Below are positions 46,348-55,616 of a stretch of 64,000 bases of DNA, in pieces. Below the pieces are notes generated by a model. It saw nothing but the letters and a program-made list of their open reading frames with translations. It had not been told where the DNA came from and searched no databases. Every line of letters begins with the position of its first letter. The stretch's first letter is position 1. A program made the position numbers and the translations under genes. The stretch is from Acidobacteriota bacterium (GTDB taxonomy: Bacteria; Acidobacteriota; Terriglobia; Terriglobales; Acidobacteriaceae). Where the stretch lies: assembly GCA_019351975.1 (NCBI GenBank), contig JABBOG010000012.1, positions 1 to 64,000 on the forward strand. The letters are read 5' to 3'.

Positions 46348-47489
46348 TGGGCCTCCAACGTCGACTCCAACTGCAGTACATTCGACACGACCTGCTGCCC
46401 TGGATCGATGCCCATCATGACCTCCTGTTGCCCGTTCAAAAGCATCTCGCCCGCATGCACTTCAACACGCCGAAAGTGATCTGCACCCGCAGGAACAAAC
46501 ACCCAATCGCGATCATGCAAATGCAGAATGGCGTCCGCTGGAACCACCGCATACGCCCTGTCTCTTCTCCTATCGAACGTTGCCGTCACAAACATTCCCA
46601 GTTTCAAATACCCCGGATTTTTTACTTCGATCCTGGCCTTCGCCGTCCGTATGCTCGGATCAAGCATCGGATCAATCTCCGACACCGTCCCAGTCAGCAC
46701 CTTATCCGGATACCCATTAACATGTATCGTCGCCATCTGCCCTATCTTCAACTTCGGCAGATCATTTTCATACACATCGCAGATCACCCACACATTGCTC
46801 AGATCCGCCAGCGTAAACGTCGTCGACGACCCAGAGTAAGTTACGCCCACTGCGGCCGCGTTCGTCACATTCTGCGCAATCACCACACCCGTAATCGGCG
46901 CATACACCGGTACGATGCTGCTCGGATGATTCTTATTTACACCCAGCGTCTTCAGCTGGTCTTCAGCCGCCGAAAGGTCCGCCTTCGCGTCCTTCTCCGT
47001 GTCATCCGCCTGCTCCACTTCACTCAGCGGAACCGCCCCATGCGCATAAAGATCATTCGCCCGTACATACGCCTTATTCGCCAACTGCTCGTCATTCACG
47101 GCCTTCAGATACTGGTCGAACGCATTCGTAATATCGTTGCTCTGCACCTGCAACAGCAACTGTCCCTTCTTTACATAATCGCCAAGCCTCGTCTTGATGT
47201 CGATCACACGCCCGCTTGCCAGTGAGATCACAGGGACCTCACGCGACACATCCGGATTCACCGAACCCGTCACATCCATCTGCGCCGGTGTGTCCAGCTT
47301 CCCCGCTGCGACGAGCGGAAACAGATTCGGCTTGTCCACAGTCACCAAAGCCATGTCGCCTGTTTCAACAGGCTTGCTGTCCTTCGGTATGCCATCCGAC
47401 GGATTAAACTTCTTGCCTTCGCATCCCGCCAATAGGAGGCAAGCGCACGCACCCACGGCAATATGTGCCAGTAACCTCTTGAGACTCAT
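46344..47489 (-). CDS. czcB: RND efflux periplasmic adaptor (membrane fusion protein), CzcB family
   Basis: A 381-aa lipoprotein adaptor linking the RND pump to the outer membrane channel. The signal peptide ends in a lipobox (LLLAGCEGK), so it is probably lipid-anchored. The lipoyl half-motifs are VISLASGRVIDIKTRLGDYVKKGQLLLQVQS and VYAPITGVVIAQNV, around an alpha-hairpin rich in Asp/Glu/Ala (DDTEKDAKADLSAAEDQLKTLG). The beta-barrel and membrane-proximal domains follow (LKIGQMATIHVNGYP). It overlaps the genes on both sides by 4 bases, consistent with a stoichiometric tripartite complex. Confidence 0.93.
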   Translation of the reverse strand: MSLKRLLAHIAVGACACLLLAGCEGKKFNPSDGIPKDSKPVETGDMALVTVDKPNLFPLVAAGKLDTPAQMDVTGSVNPDVSREVPVISLASGRVIDIKTRLGDYVKKGQLLLQVQSNDITNAFDQYLKAVNDEQLANKAYVRANDLYAHGAVPLSEVEQADDTEKDAKADLSAAEDQLKTLGVNKNHPSSIVPVYAPITGVVIAQNVTNAAAVGVTYSGSSTTFTLADLSNVWVICDVYENDLPKLKIGQMATIHVNGYPDKVLTGTVSEIDPMLDPSIRTAKARIEVKNPGYLKLGMFVTATFDRRRDRAYAVVPADAILHLHDRDWVFVPAGADHFRRVEVHAGEMLLNGQQEVMMGIDPGQQVVSNVLQLESTLEAQ

Positions 47490-48958
47490 TGAATCACCTC
47501 ACGCCCCACAGCAAGATTCAGCTGGCCAGCGGCAGTCATGTAAGTTCCAATCAATTGCAAGTAAGCAAGTTCGACCGTCCGAAAATCACTCTGCGCATTC
47601 AGCAAATCCAGCAGCGCCGCACCACCGCGCATGTACGCATATGTCACAGTGTCGCGAACATGCGTGGCCTCATCCAGATAATGTCCCTTGTAAGGCCGCA
47701 GCAAATTCAATGTGCTCTGTACCTGCACATAAGCAGAATCCACATCCGAGAACACCTGCGCACTCGTCGCGTCTTCCTGCTGCTGATTCTTCGAAATGTC
47801 AATCTCCGTGCGCTTCTTCTCACCCTGATTACGATCAAAAATACGCAGCGGAATACTCACGCTCACTCCCAAGTATTGATTCGCGTAATTATTGTTGAAG
47901 GATCCGTTGTACGTATACCAAAGTCCAAACGTTGGATCGGTCGATCCATTCGCAACCGCCAGCTTATGGTTCGTATAAGCCTGCTGGATCGATTCATAGG
48001 CAGCCCTCAGGTCAGGCCTGCTGTTTAACGCTGCCTGCTGAAACTGCTCGAGCGGCGGCAACTGATCGCTGAAATCAAAATCCCCGCGCACCTCAAACTT
48101 CTCCACGGGCGTCTTATCATTCATAAGTTGCAGCAACACAATCTTGGCCTGCCGCAAATTGACGATCGCCGTCTCCAGGTCTGATTCATACTGCACGCGC
48201 TGCAGTTCAATCCTGTCGAAATCGATCTGTGCCATGTCCCCCTTCTGTAACCGGAAACGACTTATCTCAATCAGGTGGTCGTAGTACACAAGCTCTTCTT
48301 TCGTCAGCGCCAGCACGGCCTTCGCCTGCAACAACGCAACAAACTGCGATCGCAGATTAAACAGCAACGTCCGCCCAAGATCTGCGTGTTGCGCAACTGC
48401 GATCGCCGTCGCCTGCTGAGCACTCTTCAGCCGCAACTCGCGCTTGCCATCACGCTCGTGTAAATAGCTGAAATTTGGAGAAGGTGCCGTACCATGCAGT
48501 GGCTGCCAAACCCCTCCGTTCGGTGCCACCTGGGTACCATCCGCATTAAAAGTAAACTGCGGATTGGGTCTCAAGTCCGCTGTAATCTCTTCCGCCTTCA
48601 TCTCTTCCACATTCAACTCATCTGCCTTCAGCGTAGGATTCTGCGCCTCAAATTTTTGCTTCACCTCATCCCACGTCAAGCCATTCGGACTCGACGCCGC
48701 TGCCTGCGCCTCTTTCGCAGACTGTAGCGGCTGGTCCGGCAGTCCAGCCACACCCGATTGCCCCGCCTGCAGCACCTGCGGCCGCGGCGCAGAGATATCC
48801 TGCGCTCTCGCACTCCCCGAACACCACACCGGCGCCATCCCAAGCACAACAGCAATCGCCGCTACCAGCAACGAATTGCGCGTTGAAGGCCACCCCATCG
48901 CCGCAGCAGTCACTGGAATCATCTGCCATTCAAATCGCTGAAAGTTGGAAAACCTCAT
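47486..48958 (-). CDS. czcC: Outer membrane efflux protein, CzcC/TolC family
   Basis: A 490-aa outer membrane factor with a signal-type N-terminus (SLLVAAIAVVLGMAPVWCSG) and two TolC-type alpha-helical repeats (QKFEAQNPTLKADELNVEEMKAEE and ALNSRPDLRAAYESIQQAYTNHKLAVANG), followed by VSIPLRIFDRNQGEKKR. It forms the exit duct of the czcCBA-like pump. The tracked start is kept, but Met 13 (MIPVTAAAMG) is a good alternative. First gene of the - strand operon; it is divergent from a histidine kinase gene across about 230 bases, where a shared regulatory region may lie. I saw no clear metal-responsive operator there. Confidence 0.9.
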   Translation of the reverse strand: MRFSNFQRFEWQMIPVTAAAMGWPSTRNSLLVAAIAVVLGMAPVWCSGSARAQDISAPRPQVLQAGQSGVAGLPDQPLQSAKEAQAAASSPNGLTWDEVKQKFEAQNPTLKADELNVEEMKAEEITADLRPNPQFTFNADGTQVAPNGGVWQPLHGTAPSPNFSYLHERDGKRELRLKSAQQATAIAVAQHADLGRTLLFNLRSQFVALLQAKAVLALTKEELVYYDHLIEISRFRLQKGDMAQIDFDRIELQRVQYESDLETAIVNLRQAKIVLLQLMNDKTPVEKFEVRGDFDFSDQLPPLEQFQQAALNSRPDLRAAYESIQQAYTNHKLAVANGSTDPTFGLWYTYNGSFNNNYANQYLGVSVSIPLRIFDRNQGEKKRTEIDISKNQQQEDATSAQVFSDVDSAYVQVQSTLNLLRPYKGHYLDEATHVRDTVTYAYMRGGAALLDLLNAQSDFRTVELAYLQLIGTYMTAAGQLNLAVGREVIQ

Positions 48959-49187
48959 TCGTACCAGTCTATCTGGCTCGATGCATTCATTCAGGCTATC
49001 TTGTGGCCAACATCGCTAGCACCAGCCCACACACATATCGCAACTCGACCAAAGCGAATACACTTCAATCGAGAACGATGCAGTAAATCTCCTGACGTTT
49101 TAGTGTGACTCGCATTATCGGCTTCTGATGGATAGATAAAGATAATTTGCGGGAACCATAAGTTTCACAATAGATTCAATCAAGCCA

Positions 49188-50585
49188 ATGTATCCATCAC
49201 TCTTCCGAGGCAGCCGCACCTCCACCCTCATCTGGGGTGCCACACTCATCGCGCTCATCGCGCTCATCGATTGGCGCATCGTTGCGGACCTCCCGCTCGG
49301 CTTCCTCTATCTCCTCCCTATGCTCATGCTCGGGCGCATCCTACAGCCTTGGCAGATCATGACTGTAGCTGGTCTCTGCACGCTCCTCACTGAAGAGTTC
49401 GATCAGTTCACCTGGACCTTCCGCACCGGTCTTCCCCGCGATGTCCTCTACTTCTTCGCCTTCTTCGCCATCGGCATGTTCGTCCACGAAGCCAACCGCA
49501 ACCGCCAGATCATCGTCAGGCAGTTGCGCGAAATCGAACGCCAAAGCGAAGCTCGCCTCGAGGCCGAGCAACAGCTTAACGCCCTCATCCAAAGCAGTCC
49601 AGCAGCCATCGTCACGGCAGACTCCGACGGCTGCGTCCTCATGGCCAACGAAGCCGCACACCGCATGCTCGAACTCCACGCTCCCGCTCTCCTCGGCCGT
49701 TCCATTCAGCAATACTTCCCCTCCCTCTCACACATCTCCGGTCGCGAAACCCAGCAGCATCTCTTCCGCACCGTCATGCAGTCCCGCGGACATCGCGAAA
49801 GCGGCGAAGCTTTCCTCGCCGACATCTGCTTCTCCACCTATCCCACCCACTCCGGTCCACGCTTCGCCGCCATGATCCTCGACGCATCGGAGGAGCTTCG
49901 TACCCGCGAAGAATCCAGCCTCCATCAAATGCTCGCAGGCTCCCGCATCGCCGTCAGCGCTGTCTCCCACGAAGTCAGAAACATTTGTGGTGCCATCGCC
50001 GTCGTCCACCAGAACCTCGCTCGCGCCAACATCTTCCTCGGCAACAAGGACTTCGAAGCTCTCACCAATCTCGTCGTCGCCCTCGAACGCATCGCCGCCG
50101 TCGACCTTCGCCCCTACCCCGAGCAAACCTCCGAGGTCGATCTCGCAGCCGTCCTCGACGATCTCAAAATCGTCATCTCCCCGTCCCTCAGCGAGCACGA
50201 TATCGACTGCCAGTGGTCCATCGATCCTCATCTCCCTCTCGTCTGGGCAGATGGCACAAATCTCATCCAGGTCTTCCTCAACCTCACCACCAACAGCATC
50301 CGCGTTCTCTCGCAAATACCCTCCACCCGCAACCTCTTCATCTCCGCCTCCACGGAGGGTTCGCGCGTCATCGTGCAAGTCACCGACAACGGTCCGGGCA
50401 TCTCCCATCCCGACCGGCTCTTTCGCCCCTTCCAGGCCGGAGCCCAGAATACCGGCCTCGGACTCTATCTCGCCCGTGCCTTCGCCCGCTCCTTCGGTGG
50501 CGATCTCCACTACAAACCATCTCCCGAAGGCGCCTGCTTCGTCGTCGAACTCGCCTCAGCAGATGCGTCCAGAGACCTCCAGTGA
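49188..50585 (+). CDS. Membrane histidine kinase with PAS domain
   Basis: A 465-aa sensor kinase. Residues about 10-105 hold several membrane segments (TLIWGATLIALIALIDWRIVADLPLGFLYLLPML). A coiled linker follows (RQLREIERQSEARLEAEQQLNALI), then a PAS domain (SSPAAIVTADSDGCVLMANEAAHRMLEL). The H box is AVSHEVRN (phospho-His at residue 261), unusual in lacking a Pro after Asn; the N box is NLTTNSIRVLSQIP and the G boxes are TDNGPGIS and NTGLGLYLARAF. The response regulator starts inside its stop codon (GTGA). The signal is unknown. It is divergent from the Czc operon, but metal two-component systems usually use OmpR-type partners. Confidence 0.9.
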   Translation: MYPSLFRGSRTSTLIWGATLIALIALIDWRIVADLPLGFLYLLPMLMLGRILQPWQIMTVAGLCTLLTEEFDQFTWTFRTGLPRDVLYFFAFFAIGMFVHEANRNRQIIVRQLREIERQSEARLEAEQQLNALIQSSPAAIVTADSDGCVLMANEAAHRMLELHAPALLGRSIQQYFPSLSHISGRETQQHLFRTVMQSRGHRESGEAFLADICFSTYPTHSGPRFAAMILDASEELRTREESSLHQMLAGSRIAVSAVSHEVRNICGAIAVVHQNLARANIFLGNKDFEALTNLVVALERIAAVDLRPYPEQTSEVDLAAVLDDLKIVISPSLSEHDIDCQWSIDPHLPLVWADGTNLIQVFLNLTTNSIRVLSQIPSTRNLFISASTEGSRVIVQVTDNGPGISHPDRLFRPFQAGAQNTGLGLYLARAFARSFGGDLHYKPSPEGACFVVELASADASRDLQ

Positions 50586-51241
50586 TCCGACCCATTCGCA
50601 TCCTCTTCGTCGACGACCACACCCTCTTCCGCGAAAGCGTCATTCGCCTCCTCGAACGCGAACCCGCCTTCACCATCGCCGGCCACTGCGCCTCACTCGC
50701 CGAAGCCCGCCTGCTCATCCGCGCCGCGCCCACCGACGTCGTCCTTCTCGACTACGATCTCGGCGCCGAACTCGGCACCGATCTCCTCCTCGATCTCCGC
50801 CGCTCCAGTCCCTCCACCAAAGTCCTCATGGTCACCGGCGGCATGGGCGCGTCCGCCATCCTCAACGCCGTCGATGCAGGTATCTCCGGCCTCATCCTCA
50901 AACATAGTGACCCGCGCCAGCTCATCGAAGCCATTCGCACGCTCGCCGACGGCGGTTCATGGTGGGATCCCGCAGCACTTCCACCACCCCACCACGCAGC
51001 CCAGGCCTCAGCCCCCGCCGAAGCTCCGCGCGCCCTCACCGACCGCCAACGGCACGTCCTCCGCTCCATCCTCGATGGCCTCTCCAACAAAGAGATCGCC
51101 GCAAAACTGCAAGTCTCCGAGTCGGCCATCAAAGCCAGCATTCAGGAGCTCTTCCTCAAAGCCGGCGTCCGCACCCGCAGTCAACTCGTCCGCGTCGCCA
51201 TCGAACGATACTCCTCCGACTGGCTCCAGCAATCCCGATGA
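50582..51241 (+). CDS. Response regulator with LuxR-type (NarL/FixJ) DNA-binding domain
   Basis: A 219-aa regulator. The receiver domain has the acidic pair FVDDHTLF, phospho-acceptor Asp in VVLLDYDLG, the switch Thr in LMVTGGMG and Lys in LILKHSD. The C-terminal HTH is ALTDRQRHVLRSILDGLSNKEIAAKLQVSESAIKASIQELFLKAGVRTRSQLVRVAI. The GTG start overlaps the kinase stop by 4 bases, so the two form a cognate pair. The last residues of the linker (PPPHHAAQASAPAEAP) are Pro/Ala-rich. Targets are not evident from sequence. Confidence 0.92.
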   Translation: MIRPIRILFVDDHTLFRESVIRLLEREPAFTIAGHCASLAEARLLIRAAPTDVVLLDYDLGAELGTDLLLDLRRSSPSTKVLMVTGGMGASAILNAVDAGISGLILKHSDPRQLIEAIRTLADGGSWWDPAALPPPHHAAQASAPAEAPRALTDRQRHVLRSILDGLSNKEIAAKLQVSESAIKASIQELFLKAGVRTRSQLVRVAIERYSSDWLQQSR

Positions 51242-51244
51242 GCC

Positions 51245-51829
51245 TCACGCCTCCGCCTTCATCCTCCGAAATCGCACCGTCCCAGCATCATCACCCTCAC
51301 CCACAAAGCTCATCCCACAGCGCTGCATCACCTTGATCGACTCCTGCACCTGCGGATACGCCTGCGCGCTCACCGACCTCACACCATCCTGTTCCAGCAA
51401 AAACTCCACCAGCCGCAGCGCAAACGCCGTCGCATATCCCCTCCGCTGAAACTCCGGCAGCGTCGAATACCCGATCTCCACGTCACCCGCTCTGCGCGGA
51501 AATCCACCCACCGCTCCCACCAGCGTCCCCTGCCGTCCCAGCCCGCCCTCCAGCAGCACATAACGGTGCCACCCAAAGCTCTCCGGCCACTCGTCATACT
51601 GCTTTTGGATGATCCGATACACATGCGGCTCCCACTCCACCGGCGGCCACGCAGCCGTCAGCTTTGCCCGTAGCAGCCTCCCCAACTCCGTCCCATTCGA
51701 TTTGTGCTCAGCATCCAGCATCTCCGGCGTAATCGCCACCAGCCGCAGCGATCCCGTGCGAAGATCCGCAACGCGCGCACTTCTCCCCTGCAAACTCTGC
51801 GCGACACTACGCTGCAAAAATCCGATCAC
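51245..51829 (-). CDS. GNAT-family N-acetyltransferase (RimJ/RimL-like)
   Basis: A 194-aa acetyltransferase. The acetyl-CoA-binding motif A region reads VEIGYSTLPEFQRRGYATAFALRLVEFLL (the Q-x-x-G-x-A pattern as QRRGYA). Before it lie SLRLVAITPEMLDAE and GAVGGFPRRAGD; after it QAYPQVQESIKVMQRCGMSFVGEGDD, as in ribosomal-protein acetylases. The substrate is unknown. It overlaps the 3' end of era by 4 bases and closes the - strand housekeeping run. Confidence 0.88.
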   Translation of the reverse strand: MIGFLQRSVAQSLQGRSARVADLRTGSLRLVAITPEMLDAEHKSNGTELGRLLRAKLTAAWPPVEWEPHVYRIIQKQYDEWPESFGWHRYVLLEGGLGRQGTLVGAVGGFPRRAGDVEIGYSTLPEFQRRGYATAFALRLVEFLLEQDGVRSVSAQAYPQVQESIKVMQRCGMSFVGEGDDAGTVRFRRMKAEA

Positions 51830-52962
51830 GCTTCGTCCTCATCGCCCATCGCATCACTCGCCTCTGCTCCCCGGCTGATCGCGAGCTTCTGATTCCTGTG
51901 CTGCGTCTCCGCCAACTGCTCCAGTTGCCGTCGCCAGTCCAGCTCCTCCACAAACCCACGCGAACTCCTCCACTCATCCTGCACCTTCACAAACAGCTCC
52001 AGGAACACCCTCATCCCCAGCAGCCCTTCAATGTCCTTGCGGGCCTTTGTCCCGATCTCCTTCAGCATCGCGCCCTGTTTGCCAATCAGGATAGCCTTCT
52101 GCCCTTCACGCTCGCAAAAAATCGCCGCCGTAATCTTCGTCACCGGCAGCTTCCCCGCCTTGCTCTTCTTCAGGCTCTCCGGCTCCTCATACCGCTCAAT
52201 CACCACCGCCGTCGCATAAGGAACCTCTTCGCCCGTCAACATCAGAATCTTCTCTCGAATCATCTCCGCCGCCAGGAACCGCTCCGGTTGGTCCGTCAAC
52301 TGGTTCTTCGGAAAGTACCGCTGCCCCTCCGGCATATACCCCACCACCTTATCCAGTAGCAGCTCCAGCCCCTCGCGCTTCTTCGCCGAAATCGGAATCA
52401 CATCCGCAAACGCATGCAGCGACGTCCAATGCGCAATCAGCGGTAGCAGCGCACTCTTCGGCAGCGCATCGATCTTGTTCAGCACCAGCAGCACCGGGCA
52501 ATCCAGCTTCTTCACCAGCTGTAGCGCAAAATCATCCTCACCCTTCGACAGCATCCGACGATGCTGCCCCAGCGTCCGCACCTTCCTCGCTTCAGCAAAC
52601 TCCTCGCTCGTCCTCGGCTTCTCCGCCACCGGCAGCCGATGCGTCACATCCACCATAAAAATCACCGCATCCCGAGTCTCCAGCGCATCATGCACCTCCT
52701 GCATCATCCGCTTGTCCAGCTGCGTCTCCGGCTTATGCACGCCCGGCGTGTCCACCACCACCACCTGCGCCGCCGGCCTTCCCGCATCGCCCTTCGCCTT
52801 CTTGCGCACCGGAAGCTCCAGCACACCCTGAATCCTCGTCCGCGTCGTCTGCGGCTTATGCGTCACAATCGCCAGCTTCTGCCCCAGCAGCGCATTCAAC
52901 AGCGTTGATTTGCCCGCATTCGGGCGTCCCACAATCGATACAAATCCAGAACGTAATGCCAT
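51826..52962 (-). CDS. era: GTPase Era
   Basis: A 378-aa Ras-like GTPase with a C-terminal KH domain, binding 16S rRNA 3' ends in 30S assembly. G1 is GRPNAGKST, G2 region TTRTRIQGV, G3 DTPGVH, G4 NKID, G5 SAKK. The KH part reads FCEREGQKAILIGKQGAMLKEIGTKARKDIEGLLGMRVFLELFVKV. An insertion of about 40 residues between G3 and G4 (PRTSEEFAEARKVRTLGQHRRML) and an acidic tail make it longer than the usual 300 aa. The start at 52962 follows AGAGGG; the longer ORF from 53040 is not supported. In the phoH-ybeY-corC-era order it is separated from corC by two + strand genes. Confidence 0.95.
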   Translation of the reverse strand: MALRSGFVSIVGRPNAGKSTLLNALLGQKLAIVTHKPQTTRTRIQGVLELPVRKKAKGDAGRPAAQVVVVDTPGVHKPETQLDKRMMQEVHDALETRDAVIFMVDVTHRLPVAEKPRTSEEFAEARKVRTLGQHRRMLSKGEDDFALQLVKKLDCPVLLVLNKIDALPKSALLPLIAHWTSLHAFADVIPISAKKREGLELLLDKVVGYMPEGQRYFPKNQLTDQPERFLAAEMIREKILMLTGEEVPYATAVVIERYEEPESLKKSKAGKLPVTKITAAIFCEREGQKAILIGKQGAMLKEIGTKARKDIEGLLGMRVFLELFVKVQDEWRSSRGFVEELDWRRQLEQLAETQHRNQKLAISRGAEASDAMGDEDEA

Positions 52963-53203
52963 CCCTCTATCATGCCACCGATTAAACCTCCCACCCTCAA
53001 ACACCCCTCCCAATCCCATCCATCTCCGAACCTCACACACGACACCCTACGGACGCCGAAACGATCATCCCGTTCATGAAAGACGACGCCCCCGCACCTC
53101 TGGCACCTAGAGCAGTTGACTTGGCTTAAACCTCGAAAGAGTCAGATGTTGACGGGACGCTATACGATATAGCTGTTCTCATTCACGTTCCTGGAGAGCT
53201 GAC

Positions 53204-54169
53204 ATGTCCAGTCTCAGAACAAGCTCGTCTGTTTGCAGAGCGGTTTGGTCAGTTCTCGCGACACTGACGTGCGCCGTTGCAACTGCCTCAGCACTCGGAC
53301 AGATTGCTACGATCACGACCGTATCGCTGGCTCCCACGCCCGTTTACTACGGGCAGACTCCGGTCGCAACCGTCACCGTGACTGCCAGTGATGGCAGTAC
53401 GCCCGATGGGCGCGTTAGCTGCGCAATCCAAACAAGGGGTCATGCAGCGTCTTACTCCCGCCCTCTTCAGAACGGGCTGGCTTCTATACCCCTTACATCG
53501 ATCGCACAGGATCCGGCTCAGATCGACCCGTACACTCTCGCCTGTGCGTATCCAGGTGATGTTTCTGCAACGTACGCTGCGAGCACCGCTACCAGGCTGT
53601 CATTCGATATCCTCTACTTCTCGGCTTGGATCGTGAACGATAACGGTACCGTAAGCCAGCTGGACTACACGGGTAAGGTGCTCAGCACGCTAGGCACTCC
53701 CGGAGCACCAGCCAGCGCTGGCGGCCTCGCCATTGACGCCTCTGGCGATGCTTGGGCCGTCACCAACACGGCCAACTCTCTCGTCTTTGTCACTCCGGTC
53801 CCGAATCCGGACACGTACGACCCTCCGCCCGCAACCATTAGCACCTTCACCGGCGGCGGATTGCTACGGCCCAGCGCGGTCGCTGTCGACGGCGCGGGTC
53901 AGGTCTGGATCGCGAACGGCGGCAACTCGGTCTCGGCGTTCTCGAACAGCGGCGCAGCGCTGAGTCCCGCTACCGGCTACGGCGCAGCTACGGCCACAGC
54001 TGCCACCCCCTATAACACTCCCAGCGGTATTGCGATCGATCAGGCCGGATCAGTCTGGATCACAAATTCTGGCGGCGGATCCGTCACACGCATCTTCGGC
54101 AGCGCCGCACCTGTCGTCACACCGCTCGTCACAGGCACCACCAACGGCACCACAGGGACGAAGCCATGA
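53204..54169 (+). CDS. Exported Ig-like / NHL-repeat protein
   Basis: A 321-aa exported protein: signal peptide (SVLATLTCAVATASALG), a bacterial Ig-like domain (about 35-125; TVSLAPTPVYYGQTPVATVTVTA), and NHL/Vgb-type propeller repeats (GGLAIDASGDAWAVTNTANSLVFV, SAVAVDGAGQVWIANGGNSVSAF, SGIAIDQAGSVWITNSGGGSVTRI). Such proteins are presumably surface or periplasmic binding proteins; no catalytic residues are seen. Too few blades for a closed six-blade propeller are present, which suggests it acts with the next gene product, whose repeats are closely similar. Its stop lies next to the possible upstream start of that gene. Confidence 0.82.
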   Translation: MSSLRTSSSVCRAVWSVLATLTCAVATASALGQIATITTVSLAPTPVYYGQTPVATVTVTASDGSTPDGRVSCAIQTRGHAASYSRPLQNGLASIPLTSIAQDPAQIDPYTLACAYPGDVSATYAASTATRLSFDILYFSAWIVNDNGTVSQLDYTGKVLSTLGTPGAPASAGGLAIDASGDAWAVTNTANSLVFVTPVPNPDTYDPPPATISTFTGGGLLRPSAVAVDGAGQVWIANGGNSVSAFSNSGAALSPATGYGAATATAATPYNTPSGIAIDQAGSVWITNSGGGSVTRIFGSAAPVVTPLVTGTTNGTTGTKP

Positions 54170-54213
54170 ACCGTGCCCCAAAGTCTTCCACCAAACCAAC
54201 TCTGGAGGCGTTC

Positions 54214-55566
54214 ATGTCCCGCCTCTTTCAGCATCTTCTCCTTCTTGCCTGCGTTGCCGCGATACTGACCGGCTGCGAAGCTACCTCGTTCATCCATCGC
54301 GCGCCAATTGTCTCCGTGGACGGGGCTCCCGGCGCTATCCGTGGAACCGCGTTCGGGGGACAGCAACCAATCGTCGGCGCATCCCTACAGCTCTACGCAG
54401 CCAACCTGACAGGCTACGGCAGCGCCTCCCAGCCGCTGCTTCCCGCCAACACCATCACGACCGTCGCCAACGGCAGCTACGACATCACCGGGCAGTACAC
54501 CTGCCCCACGCCCGACGCTCCCGTATACCTGGTCGCGGCCGGCGGCAGCACCGGGGGCTCGGCCGCCAACCCCAACCTGACCGAGATGGTCGCGCTCGGC
54601 TCCTGTAATGCCCTCCAGTCCAACGCCAGCACGACCGTCGCCAGGATCAATGAGGTCACCACCGTAGCTGCAGCATACGCGCTGGCGCCTTTTATGACTG
54701 GGGTTGCTGACATGGGCACATCTCCCAGCAACGAGACCGGGCTGAACTTCGCCTTTGCCGATGTCAATCAACTCGTCGACAACGCAACCGGTCGAAGCCC
54801 CGGCACGGATCTTCCACAGGGAGCAAAGTTGCAGCTGGCCAAGCTCAATGCGCTTGCCAACTCCCTTGCTGCTTGTGTCAACTCAACCGGCGGAACGGCG
54901 GGAGACAATTCGTCTTGTGGCACACTCTTTACCGCCGCCACACCGCCCGGCGGTTCAGCACCCACAGACATCGTATCCGCGGTGATCAATATCGTGCAGC
55001 ACCCAGGCCAGAACGTCGCAACAATTTATGCGCTGGCCGCGGGCAACGTTGCCTTCCGCCCAACGCTTACCGCTATGCCAAACGACTGGACGCTCGCCGT
55101 GACGTACACAGGCGGTGGCTTGTCTGCTCCCTCCGCCGTTGCGGTGGACGCAGACGGCAATGTATGGATCACCAATCGCGGTGCCAACACTGTAACCGAG
55201 CTCGCTAACTCCGGCGAAGTGCTCGCGACCAGTCCCGCCGTTCTGAGCGCCCCGGCGGCAGTTGCGCTCGATGCAACGGGCGACCCGTGGATCGCCAACG
55301 CAACAGCAGATACGCTTACACATCTTTCAAACTCTGCCGCCGTCATGGGCAGCGCTTCCGGCGGCCTCGACATACCCTCCGCGCTAGCGATCGACCCGCA
55401 GGGGAACCTGTGGGTCTCGAACTCCGGAACAGGCAGCGTCTCAGAGTTTACAAGTACCGGATCGCCGCTCAGCGGCAACGGATTCTACAGCTCTGGAATC
55501 ACGAACCCTCTTGGGATTGCCATCAGTACTTCTTGTTCGCACACGAGCGCGTGCAAGCTGGAATAA
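54214..55566 (+). CDS. Lipoprotein with NHL/Vgb-type repeats
   Basis: A 450-aa lipoprotein. The signal peptide MSRLFQHLLLLACVAAILTGC gives lipobox LTGC. A start at 54214 has GGAGG 5 bases upstream; the tracked start at 54166 overlaps the previous stop but gives an atypically long N-region. Residues about 25-100 form a beta-rich carboxypeptidase-regulatory-like domain (GAIRGTAFGGQQPIVGASLQLYA), then a helical Asn/Ala-rich middle, and three to four NHL repeats at the end (SAVAVDADGNVWITNRGANTVTELANSG, AAVALDATGDPWIANATADTLTHLSNSA, SALAIDPQGNLWVSNSGTGSVSEF). Function is unknown. It probably pairs with the preceding gene. Confidence 0.85.
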   Translation: MSRLFQHLLLLACVAAILTGCEATSFIHRAPIVSVDGAPGAIRGTAFGGQQPIVGASLQLYAANLTGYGSASQPLLPANTITTVANGSYDITGQYTCPTPDAPVYLVAAGGSTGGSAANPNLTEMVALGSCNALQSNASTTVARINEVTTVAAAYALAPFMTGVADMGTSPSNETGLNFAFADVNQLVDNATGRSPGTDLPQGAKLQLAKLNALANSLAACVNSTGGTAGDNSSCGTLFTAATPPGGSAPTDIVSAVINIVQHPGQNVATIYALAAGNVAFRPTLTAMPNDWTLAVTYTGGGLSAPSAVAVDADGNVWITNRGANTVTELANSGEVLATSPAVLSAPAAVALDATGDPWIANATADTLTHLSNSAAVMGSASGGLDIPSALAIDPQGNLWVSNSGTGSVSEFTSTGSPLSGNGFYSSGITNPLGIAISTSCSHTSACKLE

Positions 55567-55616
55567 CAAGCAGGGGAGCATCGCCTACCGCATGCGCAAG
55601 CTCCCACCCACACCCC

